A DNA stretch of 27,541 nucleotides from contig DATMDV010000205.1 of assembly GCA_035557475.1 (NCBI GenBank), forward strand, positions 1 through 27,541, read 5' to 3'. This DNA comes from JALOLG01 sp035557475 (GTDB taxonomy: Bacteria; Actinomycetota; Acidimicrobiia; Acidimicrobiales; Ilumatobacteraceae). The notes beneath the pieces were generated by a model, which was not told where the DNA came from, made no database searches, and was given only the letters and a program-made list of their open reading frames with translations. Position numbers and translations under genes: made by a program. Shown one piece after another: positions 1 through 6,852 of the stretch; position 1 is the first letter of the stretch, and every line of letters starts with the position of its first letter.

Positions 1-923
1 GTGATGGCCAGCAGCAGGAGTGTGAGCAGGACCGCGGCCGCCGCTCCCGCGCCGTAGTCGCTCTGCCCGATCGACAACTGGTACGTGTAGACACCGAGGA
101 GGTTGGTGTCGCGGGAGATGCCGCCGGCTGACTGCAGCACGTAGATCTGGGTGAACACCCGGAAGTCCCACAGCGTGGACAGCGCAACGAGGATCATCAG
201 GATCGGCTTGAGCATCGGGACGATGATGTAGCGGAACCGCGCCACGGCGCCGGCACCGTCGAGGCTGGCGGCCTCGAGCAGATCGGCCGGGACCTGCGAC
301 AGCCCGGCGTACACGGTGAAGGCGATGAACGGAATGCCCATCCAGACGACGATGATCGTCGCCACGGCGAAGAAGCTCATCGGATCGGCCAGCCACGACT
401 CGCCCTGGCGGTCGAACGCCCAGTTGGCGAGGCCGTACTCGGAGTCGAAGATCCACTGCCACACGACCGTCGCGGTCAGCGCCGGCATCGCCCAGGCGAG
501 GATCAACGACGTCGACACCAGCAGCCGCATCTTCGAACCGAGCGCGTTGAGCAACAGCGCGACGAGCACGCCGAGCGACATCGTCAGCGCCACGTTGACG
601 AAGCAGAACACGAGTGTGCGCCTCAGCACCGTCCAGAAGTACGTGTCGTTGAACAGCTGGCGGAAGTTGTCGAACCCGACCCAGCGCGCCGGAGTTCCGA
701 ACACCTGCGCCATGCCGTACTCCTGTGCCGACTGCACGATCAGTCGGGCGACGGGATACCCGAGGACCACCGTGAGGACGATGACCGTCGGGGCGATCAG
801 GACGTAGGGCAGCACCGACCGCCTCCGCCGGGGCCGGGGTGGCCGGCGCTCGGCGGTGGCGGGGACGGGGACGACCGGCGCCCGTGGGGGCGCGCCGGGC
901 TCGGTGGTCGTCGTCACAGTCAT
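1..923 (-). CDS. ABC sugar transporter permease (partial, C-terminus off the window)
   Basis: This is a MalF/UgpA-type inner-membrane subunit of a binding-protein-dependent sugar importer. About 307 codons are present and the reading frame runs off the left edge. After a Pro/Arg-rich cytoplasmic N-terminus (about 35 residues) comes a first membrane helix (VLPYVLIAPTVIVLTVV), followed by further hydrophobic segments. The ATPase-docking EAA loop is visible near residues 238-262 (EAASLDGAGAVARFRYIIVP). The ATG at 923-921 has an AGGG sequence about 8 nt upstream. The gene starts 34 nt after the stop of the solute-binding protein, so they form one operon. A second permease would normally follow beyond the left edge. 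The substrate cannot be read from the sequence; the ROK repressor nearby supports a sugar. Confidence 0.92.
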   Translation of the reverse strand, partial: MTVTTTTEPGAPPRAPVVPVPATAERRPPRPRRRRSVLPYVLIAPTVIVLTVVLGYPVARLIVQSAQEYGMAQVFGTPARWVGFDNFRQLFNDTYFWTVLRRTLVFCFVNVALTMSLGVLVALLLNALGSKMRLLVSTSLILAWAMPALTATVVWQWIFDSEYGLANWAFDRQGESWLADPMSFFAVATIIVVWMGIPFIAFTVYAGLSQVPADLLEAASLDGAGAVARFRYIIVPMLKPILMILVALSTLWDFRVFTQIYVLQSAGGISRDTNLLGVYTYQLSIGQSDYGAGAAAAVLLTLLLLAI

Positions 924-957
924 CGATGCTGCCCTACGTCGAGGCGTCGAGCGAGTC

Positions 958-2325
958 TCAGCCGTTGAGCATCTCTTCGATCGCCGAGTCGGCAGCTGCC
1001 GCGGCGGCGGCGATGTCGCCGCCCTGGGCGATCTCGGTGAGCATGTCGGGCAGGATGTTGGCCGCCTCGACGCCCGCCCACTTCTCGCTCGTCGGAACGA
1101 AGCGGCTGTTCTCGGCGGCCGTCGCCTGGGCGACGGCAGCGTCGCTGCCCTCGACCTGGGCGAGCACCGACTTCAGGGCCGGGATCGTCCCGCTCGCGGC
1201 GAACTGCTCCTGGAACCCGGCGGAGGTGAGGATCGTGAGCAGGTCGTAGGCCAGCTCCTGCTTCTCGCTGTTCACCGGGATCGCCAGGTTCGATCCGCCG
1301 AGGAAGACGGGCGCCGTCGTGCCGGCCGCGGATCCGGGGAGCGCGAACACGCCGATGTTGGCCTCCATGTCGGGGCAGCCGTCATCGGGGTTGATGATCT
1401 GACCCGGCTTCCAGCCCGGCGCCGGCATCATGCCAACCTCGCCGTTGCAGAACGCGATGTAGTCGTTGGCATCGTCGCCGTCGGCGGGTGCCGAGTTCGC
1501 CGTGTCGAACAACTGCTTGAAGTACTCCAGCCCGGCGATCGAGCCGGCGGAGTCGAGCTCGCCGACCCACGCGTCGCCGTCCTTGGTGGCGATGTCGCCA
1601 CCGTTCTCCCAGATGAACGACAGCACGGCGTACCAGTTACGACCGGGCAGGTAGATCCCCGAGAAGTTCGGGACGTCGGCGTTGGCCTCCTTGAGCGCCA
1701 CTCCGGCTGCGAGGAACTCGTCGAGCGTGGTCGGCACCTCGACCCCCGCTGCTTCGAACAGGTCCTTGCGGTACAGCACGATGCGCGCGCCCGCGTAGTA
1801 CGGCACCGCGAACAGCTTGCTGTCGTACGTGCCGGCTTCGAGCAGGCTCTGCAGGAAATCGTCGCCGCCGAGTGCGTCACGTTTGTCGGTCAGATCGACC
1901 ACTGCACCGGCCGCTTCGAACGTCTGGGCCTGGGTGTTGCCGAACTCGACGACGTCGGGGCTGTCGCTGCCCGACAGTGCGGTCGTCAGCTTCTCGACGA
2001 TCCCGGTCCACTCCTGGCGCTCGAACTGGACCTCGACGTCGGGGTGGATCTTGTTGAACTCGGCGATCGCGTACTCGACCAACGGGTCGGGCGTGTCGCC
2101 GCCATTGAGCCATAGGCGGATCGACTCGCCGCCCCCGCCGGTGTCGGCCGCGGCCGTGGTGTCGGTCGCGGCGTCCGTCGCTGCCGGCGCGTCCGGCGCG
2201 TCGGTGGCATCCGGTGCGTCGGTCGCGGCGCTGCTGCTCTCCTCGTCGTCATCACCGCACGCGGCAATGAGCATGCCGGCGGCGGTAATGGCGGCGAGCC
2301 ACCTCGTGGTCCTGGTCCTGTTCAC
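958..2325 (-). CDS. ABC transporter extracellular sugar-binding lipoprotein
   Basis: This 455-residue protein is a family-1 type extracellular solute-binding protein, the receptor for the permease encoded next. It starts with a basic n-region, a hydrophobic core and a lipobox ending IAAC (Cys23), so it should be lipid-anchored outside the membrane. A low-complexity Asp/Ala/Thr linker follows (roughly residues 24-65). The binding domain begins at SIRLWLNGGDTPDP and contains the usual segments of sugar receptors (VVEFGNTQAQTFEAAGAVVDL, then ALPGSAAGTTAPVFLGGSNLAIP). The GTG start at 2325 is supported by AGGGAGGA about 7 nt upstream. Length and architecture are normal for the family. Ligand specificity is unknown; maltose-, trehalose- or chitobiose-type sugars are all possible. 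Confidence 0.93.
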   Translation of the reverse strand: MNRTRTTRWLAAITAAGMLIAACGDDDEESSSAATDAPDATDAPDAPAATDAATDTTAAADTGGGGESIRLWLNGGDTPDPLVEYAIAEFNKIHPDVEVQFERQEWTGIVEKLTTALSGSDSPDVVEFGNTQAQTFEAAGAVVDLTDKRDALGGDDFLQSLLEAGTYDSKLFAVPYYAGARIVLYRKDLFEAAGVEVPTTLDEFLAAGVALKEANADVPNFSGIYLPGRNWYAVLSFIWENGGDIATKDGDAWVGELDSAGSIAGLEYFKQLFDTANSAPADGDDANDYIAFCNGEVGMMPAPGWKPGQIINPDDGCPDMEANIGVFALPGSAAGTTAPVFLGGSNLAIPVNSEKQELAYDLLTILTSAGFQEQFAASGTIPALKSVLAQVEGSDAAVAQATAAENSRFVPTSEKWAGVEAANILPDMLTEIAQGGDIAAAAAAADSAIEEMLNG

Positions 2326-2378
2326 GGTCGTCCTCCCTGTTCTTCGAACACGTGCCTCACGGCCGGGGTGTGATGGAA

Positions 2379-2397
2379 CCGCTCTTGGTTCGAGCGG
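2379..2397. promoter_or_regulatory. palindrome upstream of the sugar ABC operon (candidate operator)
   Basis: An inverted repeat CCGCTC-7 nt-GAGCGG lies 54-72 nt upstream of the binding-protein start, between it and the end of the ROK repressor. An overlapping smaller repeat GAACC/GGTTC shares the same bases. Position and symmetry suit a repressor site controlling the operon, perhaps for the ROK protein, but no known consensus was matched. Confidence 0.35.
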
Positions 2398-2400
2398 AAC

Positions 2401-2421
2401 GACCCCCTCCCCGTGGGGGTC
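2401..2421 (-). terminator. hairpin after the ROK gene
   Basis: GACCCCC and GGGGGTC form a perfect 7-bp stem with a 7-nt loop starting 4 nt after the ROK stop codon. There is no U-run, which is common for high-GC actinobacterial terminators. It would separate the repressor transcript from the ABC operon. Confidence 0.5.
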
Positions 2422-2424
2422 AGA

Positions 2425-3567
2425 TCAATGGATGCCGAGCTCCCGATCGAGCACGAGTGCGGCGGCTCCGATCAACACGTCGTCGAACCCGAAGGTGCTC
2501 GGGCGGACGAGGAGCCGATCGGCGATGTTGGGCATGGTGCGCGCCGCGATCTCGTCGCGCGCCGCGTTGCGGAACGTCTCACTGGTCACCGACGCCGGGC
2601 CGGACAGCACGACGTCGCTGATGTCGAGGGCGCCGAGCACGGTCGACAGTGCGACCCCCAGGCGGCCACCGGCGTGGCCGAGCACATCGGCCTCGTCGGC
2701 GCCGTCGGCACCGAGGCGCTTGCCGAGCAGCGGCTCGGAGACGACGGTCTCGAGGCAGCCGCGCTTGCCGCACGCGCACGGCTCACCGTGCTCGTCGATC
2801 ACGACGTGGCCGATCTCGCCCGCTGCCGAGCGGTTGCCCGTGAACAGTGCCCCGCCGAGCACGAGGCCGGCGCCGACGCCCTCGTCGACGCGCACGAGGA
2901 TCAGGTTCTGCGCCTCGCCGGCGCCGAAGACGAGCTCGGCCAGGGCGGCCGCGTTGGCGTCGTTCACCACGTGAACCGGAACCGAGACGCCCGCGCTGAG
3001 TCGCGCCTTGAGATCGAGGTCGGACCACCCGAGGTGGGCGGCGGTGGTCACCGTGCCGTGGTCGTCGACGATGCCGGGGCTGGCGACACCGATCCCGAGC
3101 AGCGGACGATCGGCATCGGCGACGAGCTCGTCGCAGATCCGTTTGACGAGGGTCTCGGCGCGGCGCCCTGTTCGCTCATTGCGGGCGTAGCTCCGGCGCA
3201 CGACCACCTTGCCGGTGAGATCGACGAGGGCGGCGAGGAACTGGTCGGGCTCCGACAGGTCGAGGCACACGACGTACCTGCTGTCGGGGCGGATCCCCAC
3301 GAGCGTCGCCGGCTTTCCCACGCCACCTGCGGTGCGGGTGCCGAGCTCCTCGACCAGCTCCTGGTCGAGCAGGTCACGCACGACCGACGACACGCTCGCC
3401 GGTGTGAGGCCGGTGAGTTTGGCGAGGTCGGCGCGCGAGGTCGGCCCGCCGTGGTGCAGCGCCCGGAGCAGCAGGCTGCGGTTGGCGCGCCGTGCATCCT
3501 CGGGCCCCTGCTTCGACGCCGTTGCCAGCCGCCGGGCGGCCCGGGGCGCATCGGTCGGTCGGTCCAC
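2425..3567 (-). CDS. ROK-family transcriptional repressor
   Basis: A 380-residue ROK regulator (NagC/XylR type). The N-terminus carries a winged helix-turn-helix (about residues 28-80, ADLAKLTGLTPASVSSVVRD). The ROK sugar-kinase-like fold follows, with VVNDANAAALAE and the zinc signature GHVVIDEHGEPCACGKRGC (His, then CxCGxxGC). Such proteins bind a sugar and release DNA; some keep kinase activity, but the fused HTH marks this as a regulator. It sits directly upstream of, and is co-oriented with, the sugar ABC operon, so control of that operon is likely. I chose GTG 3567 because a TTGACG-17-TAGACA promoter ends 7 nt before it. An ATG at 3588 would add 7 residues but would overlap the promoter and lacks a Shine-Dalgarno sequence. 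Confidence 0.92.
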   Translation of the reverse strand: MDRPTDAPRAARRLATASKQGPEDARRANRSLLLRALHHGGPTSRADLAKLTGLTPASVSSVVRDLLDQELVEELGTRTAGGVGKPATLVGIRPDSRYVVCLDLSEPDQFLAALVDLTGKVVVRRSYARNERTGRRAETLVKRICDELVADADRPLLGIGVASPGIVDDHGTVTTAAHLGWSDLDLKARLSAGVSVPVHVVNDANAAALAELVFGAGEAQNLILVRVDEGVGAGLVLGGALFTGNRSAAGEIGHVVIDEHGEPCACGKRGCLETVVSEPLLGKRLGADGADEADVLGHAGGRLGVALSTVLGALDISDVVLSGPASVTSETFRNAARDEIAARTMPNIADRLLVRPSTFGFDDVLIGAAALVLDRELGIH

Positions 3568-3603
3568 ATTTGTTTGTCTACTAAACATATTAACTCGCGT
3601 CAA
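3568..3603 (-). promoter_or_regulatory. ROK gene promoter with AT-rich candidate operator
   Basis: On the minus strand, TTGACG (3603-3598), a 17-nt spacer and TAGACA (3580-3575) end 7 nt before GTG 3567, which predicts a leaderless transcript. The -10 is embedded in an unusually AT-rich stretch (3568-3590) flanked by GTTT and AAAC (3572-3586), similar in composition to known ROK operators, so autoregulation is plausible. Confidence 0.6.
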
Positions 3604-3620
3604 GTGTGAGCATGCCCGCC

Positions 3621-3645
3621 GCGGCCGGATCCCATGACCGGCCGC
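3621..3645 (-). terminator. hairpin after the PEP-utilising domain gene
   Basis: GCGGCCGG and CCGGCCGC form a perfect 8-bp stem with a 9-nt loop, beginning 3 nt past the TAG stop at 3648. It has no U-tract. Confidence 0.5.
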
Positions 3646-3647
3646 CG

Positions 3648-5378
3648 CTATCGCGCGGGGTGCACGGTCACGATGCCGCGATCGCCGTCGACGTCGAGCC
3701 ACGTGCCGTCGGCGATCGTGTGACTCGCACCCGTCACGCTCACGACGGCGGGGATGCCGAGCTCGCGGGCGACGATCGCGGCGTGGCTCTGCTGAGCGCC
3801 GACGTCGACCACGACCGCCGCCACGCTCAGGAACAACGGCGTCCATGCCGGGTCGGTGATCGGGGCGACGAGGATGTCTCCCGGCTGGATGTCGCGGGGG
3901 TCGGCGGGATCGAGGATCACCCGTGCCCGACCGCTGGCCACTCCCCCGCACACACCGATGCCATGGAGCACGCCGGTGAACGGCGCGCCGTGCGAGCCGG
4001 CCCGCAGCTCCCATGTATCGGGTGGCGGGATGCGGCCCTCGAACCAGAACGGCGGGACGCGCGCCTGAAGGAGGTCGCGCTGCGCGGCGCGCTCGGCGAT
4101 CACATGGGCGAAGCGGGCCGGGTCGTCGACGAACTCCTCGAGCTCGCCGGTCGTGACGAGATAGCAGTCGCGGCGCTCGGCCGGACCGCCGCGTGCCTGG
4201 GCGCGCGCCACCAACTCGTCGAGCACCGCCCGCATGCCGGCGAGCTCGCGGACGAACGCGTCCTTCGCCCGCTCTCGCGCCGCGGCACCGACGATCGCTG
4301 CTGCGAGTCCTCGACGCAACACCGGTCGCAGCGGCCGGGCGACCGAGCGCAACGCCCCCGCCGTCGTCGACTCGCGCTCGATCGCGAGGCGTTGCTGTGC
4401 GACATGCGGTGAACGTTCGAGCGGGGCGTGCCGGAGTCGATCGACGGCAGCGAACGCGATCTCGGGACGCGTCGCCCACGTCGGGGAGGCGAACTCGTAC
4501 TCGTCGGGTCCTCGGTGGCCGTGATCGGCGAGGAACGAGTCGAACTCGTGCTCGAAGGCGTTCGCCGCGTCGGACTGCAGGTGGCCGATGCGCTCGCCCA
4601 CGCCCGACACGCCGGCGTCGAAGGCGGCCGTGAGCCCGTTGTCGGCGGCCACCAGCCGGCCGAGATCCCACATGCGCTGGGCAGGCAGCGCCGACTCGAT
4701 CGTGCCGAGCCCGGCGGTGAGGCGGTTGACGAGCTGGGTGCCGTCACCGCCGCGCTTCAACAGTTCCTCCGCGATGCCGCGGCCGGTCCCCGACATCGTC
4801 GACGCCCGCAGGAGGGCGACGAAGAGGCGCTCGATCCGCGCCGGGAACGTCGGGACGAGGTCGAGCAACGCCCGGTCACTGGCGAACGCGGGCTCGGGCA
4901 GCGTCGCGACCCACGCGACCGCGTCGCGCATCACATCATCGACGTAGCCGACATCGGGATGGCGCAGCGTGCGCACGAGCCCGCGCAGGATCCTCGCCGT
5001 CGCGATCAAATTCCGGTCGCCGGGCTGACGGACGTAGGCGGGCGCCCCGTACGTCCCATACAGCTGGGTGTCGATCGCGTCGGGTGTCAAACCCGGCGAT
5101 CGCGCACCCGCCAGCCGACCGATCGACAAGTTGAGGTACAGGTAGCCACCGAACACGCCGGTGAGCGGTGCCGCACCGGCCTCGAGGTCGCGCGGGACGA
5201 TGAAGCCGAGCTCGAGGAACAACGCCGTCTGCGCCGTGACCGATGCCTCGGCGAACAGCGAGCCCGTCAGCGGTGTGACGACGTTCGGGAAGACCTCGCC
5301 AGCGTTGCCACGTGTGTAGATCGGGAAGCGCACGCTCGGTTCGTCGTCGACGATCCAGATCTTGTCGCTCCTAACCAT
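3648..5378 (-). CDS. PEP-utilising enzyme mobile-domain protein (no ATP-grasp domain)
   Basis: A 576-residue protein whose C-terminus is the swivelling phosphohistidine domain of PEP synthase, PPDK and rifampicin phosphotransferase. The signature is QQSHAAIVARELGIPAVV, with the candidate phospho-His near residue 532. The preceding GDILVAPITDPAWTPLF and GVASGRARVI are also typical of this domain. The N-terminal 450 residues resemble the substrate-binding half of rifampicin-phosphotransferase-like proteins. No ATP-grasp domain precedes it and none is encoded nearby, so the phosphate donor must come from elsewhere or the activity is lost. Start ATG 5378 is preceded by GGAAGAAG; the frame stays open upstream, but that part overlaps the divergent promoter. 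It is divergent from the DUF427 gene. The substrate is unknown. Confidence 0.8.
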   Translation of the reverse strand: MVRSDKIWIVDDEPSVRFPIYTRGNAGEVFPNVVTPLTGSLFAEASVTAQTALFLELGFIVPRDLEAGAAPLTGVFGGYLYLNLSIGRLAGARSPGLTPDAIDTQLYGTYGAPAYVRQPGDRNLIATARILRGLVRTLRHPDVGYVDDVMRDAVAWVATLPEPAFASDRALLDLVPTFPARIERLFVALLRASTMSGTGRGIAEELLKRGGDGTQLVNRLTAGLGTIESALPAQRMWDLGRLVAADNGLTAAFDAGVSGVGERIGHLQSDAANAFEHEFDSFLADHGHRGPDEYEFASPTWATRPEIAFAAVDRLRHAPLERSPHVAQQRLAIERESTTAGALRSVARPLRPVLRRGLAAAIVGAAARERAKDAFVRELAGMRAVLDELVARAQARGGPAERRDCYLVTTGELEEFVDDPARFAHVIAERAAQRDLLQARVPPFWFEGRIPPPDTWELRAGSHGAPFTGVLHGIGVCGGVASGRARVILDPADPRDIQPGDILVAPITDPAWTPLFLSVAAVVVDVGAQQSHAAIVARELGIPAVVSVTGASHTIADGTWLDVDGDRGIVTVHPAR

Positions 5379-5401
5379 CGGCTTCTTCCATGGGCGAGGC
5401 G

Positions 5402-5407
5402 ACTGTA
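5402..5407 (-). promoter_or_regulatory. candidate -10 box for the PEP-domain gene
   Basis: TACAGT on the minus strand lies 23 nt before the ATG at 5378. It would give a short leader containing the GGAAGAAG ribosome site. No convincing -35 is visible. Confidence 0.3.
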
Positions 5408-5453
5408 TGCCGACGGTCACGTACCCGAGACGATGGGTTGCCGGCACGGTCGG

Positions 5454-5459
5454 TAGCTT
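5454..5459 (+). promoter_or_regulatory. -10 box for the DUF427 gene (leaderless)
   Basis: TAGCTT ends 7 nt before ATG 5467, and no Shine-Dalgarno sequence precedes the start. The same spacing recurs at many starts in this window. Confidence 0.5.
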
Positions 5460-5466
5460 GCGCGGT

Positions 5467-6258
5467 ATGACAGCAATCCCCGATGTCCAGGCGGTTGCCA
5501 CGTCGACCGCGACCGTCCGTGTCGAACCCTGCCATCGACGGCTCCGCGTCGTGTTCGCCGGCGAGGTCATCGCCGACACGACCAACGCGCTGTACCTCTT
5601 CGAGACCGGACACCTGCCGAGGTACTACTTCCCGATCGCGGATGTGCGCACCGACCTGCTGCGGGAGTCGGACCACACGAGTCACTGCCCCCGCAAGGGT
5701 GACGCCAGGTACTGGACGATCGAAGCCGGCGGCCGCGAGAGCCGCGACGCGGTCTGGGGGTACCCCGAGGTGCTCGAGGGCTGCCCGGACATCACGGCCT
5801 ACGTGTCGTTCTACTGGAACCGCGTCGACGCCTGGTTCGAGGAGGACGACGAGGTGTTCGTGCACGCTCGCGACCCGTACAAGCGGGTCGACGTGCTGCG
5901 CTCGTCACGACACGTCGTCGTGCGGATCGATGGCGAGGTCGTCGCCGACTCACACCGTCCACTGCTGCTGTTCGAGACCGGCCTGCCGACGCGCTACTAC
6001 CTGCCGCCGCTCGACGTCCGCGCCGATTTGCTGTTGCCGTCGGCCACCACGACCCGCTGCCCCTACAAGGGCATCGCCGAGTATCACTCGGTCCAGGTCG
6101 GGGGCACCGTCCACGAGGACGTCGTGTGGTACTACCCATCGCCGATCCCTGAGATCCCCAAGATCGAACAGCACCTGTGCTTCTTCAACGAGCGCGTCGA
6201 CATCGAAGTCGACGGCGTGCTGCAAGAACGCCCCCAGTCACCCTGGTCGAGGACCTAG
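5467..6258 (+). CDS. tandem DUF427 domain protein
   Basis: A 263-residue protein made of two DUF427 repeats. Repeat 1 spans about residues 15-125 and repeat 2 about 135-250. Each contains the pattern G-E-V-(I/V)-A-D-(S/T)...L(Y/L)LFETG.P.RYY.P..DVR.DLL, then C-P-(R/Y)-K-G, then an aromatic segment (VWGYPEV or VWYYPSP). DUF427 proteins are small beta-rich proteins, widespread in actinobacteria, with no firmly assigned reaction. The internal duplication gives a two-lobed protein. No signal peptide or membrane helix is visible, so it is probably cytoplasmic. Start ATG 5467 rather than the upstream in-frame ATG 5362 is chosen because of the TAGCTT box and because residues before it do not belong to the family. 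The gene is divergent from the PEP-domain gene. Confidence 0.9.
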   Translation: MTAIPDVQAVATSTATVRVEPCHRRLRVVFAGEVIADTTNALYLFETGHLPRYYFPIADVRTDLLRESDHTSHCPRKGDARYWTIEAGGRESRDAVWGYPEVLEGCPDITAYVSFYWNRVDAWFEEDDEVFVHARDPYKRVDVLRSSRHVVVRIDGEVVADSHRPLLLFETGLPTRYYLPPLDVRADLLLPSATTTRCPYKGIAEYHSVQVGGTVHEDVVWYYPSPIPEIPKIEQHLCFFNERVDIEVDGVLQERPQSPWSRT

Positions 6259-6268
6259 CAACTCGCCG

Positions 6269-6317
6269 TTCTGGGTGGCCATTCCTTGCGGCTGTCGAAA
6301 GGAATGGCCACCCAGAA
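6269..6317. terminator. long perfect hairpin between convergent genes
   Basis: A 19-bp perfect inverted repeat (6269-6287 and 6299-6317) encloses an 11-nt loop. It lies between the ends of the DUF427 gene (+) and the Pro/Ala-rich protein gene (-), so it probably terminates both. It has no U-tract, and the stem is longer than needed for termination. Confidence 0.7.
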
Positions 6318-6321
6318 GCAG

Positions 6322-6780
6322 TCAGGTACTCCAGCCGCCGTCCGAGGAACCATCACCGCCGCCGCTGGGCGGCGACGCGGCCGACCACGACGGATCGGGC
6401 GCCGGGGCCGGGGCGGGCGCCGGGGCTGACGTCATCGAGTCGTCAGGTGCGGGAGCGGGAGCTGGGGCGACGGGCGCGGGTGCGAGGGGTGCTGGCGACA
6501 CGCTCGTGTCGTGCGCGATCGGGGCCGCCGCGACGGCCGTCGTCACAGGCGCCAGCGGCGTCGCGGGGGCCGGGATGGTCGTCGCCGGGATGGTTGTCGC
6601 CGGAATGGTCACCGGTCGGGAGGGCGTCGCGACGCTGGCATTCGTCTCTTGGAGCAGCACACTCGACGGCCATTGCGGATCGTCGGCGCCGCCGCCGGCA
6701 AATGCGAATCCGCCGAGGCCGAGACCGAACAGGCCGCCGCCCGCCATCGCCACCTTCCAGTTGATCGGGTTCTTGCTCAT
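6322..6780 (-). CDS. Pro/Ala/Thr-rich membrane-anchored or secreted protein
   Basis: A 152-residue protein of unknown function. After a short basic N-terminus comes a Gly-rich hydrophobic helix (about residues 10-30, GGGLFGLGLGGFAFAGGG), then a short segment (ADDPQWPSSVLLQETNAS). The rest is low complexity: TIPATTIPATTIPAPAT repeats, AP repeats and a Gly/Ser-rich tail. This suggests a membrane anchor carrying an extended extracytoplasmic stalk, as in wall-spanning proteins. The ATG at 6780 has GAGGAG about 6 nt upstream. It follows the APH-like kinase gene by 72 nt on the same strand and may belong to the two-component operon. No domain was recognised. Confidence 0.75.
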   Translation of the reverse strand: MSKNPINWKVAMAGGGLFGLGLGGFAFAGGGADDPQWPSSVLLQETNASVATPSRPVTIPATTIPATTIPAPATPLAPVTTAVAAAPIAHDTSVSPAPLAPAPVAPAPAPAPDDSMTSAPAPAPAPAPDPSWSAASPPSGGGDGSSDGGWST

Positions 6781-6852
6781 CAGTACTCCTCTTCATCTGA
6801 GCGCTGGTGCGCTGGTTGTCATGGGCCACTGTGCGAGGTGTCGGTGAGACGA

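Noticed and set aside
856..2115. Long plus-strand open frame opposite the binding-protein gene
   Set aside because: Composition is Arg/Gly/Val-rich without domains and it mirrors the codon positions of the real minus-strand gene. It is an antisense shadow typical of high GC.
2413..3609. Long plus-strand open frame opposite the ROK gene
   Set aside because: No recognisable domain; complementary to a clear ROK regulator.
3568..4671. In-frame upstream extension of the ROK gene to 4671
   Set aside because: This part runs through the PEP-domain gene in another frame, is Arg-rich and lacks domains. The promoter at 3568-3603 gives the true start.
4428..5456. Long plus-strand open frame opposite the PEP-domain gene
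   Set aside because: Arg/Glu-rich antisense shadow with no motif.
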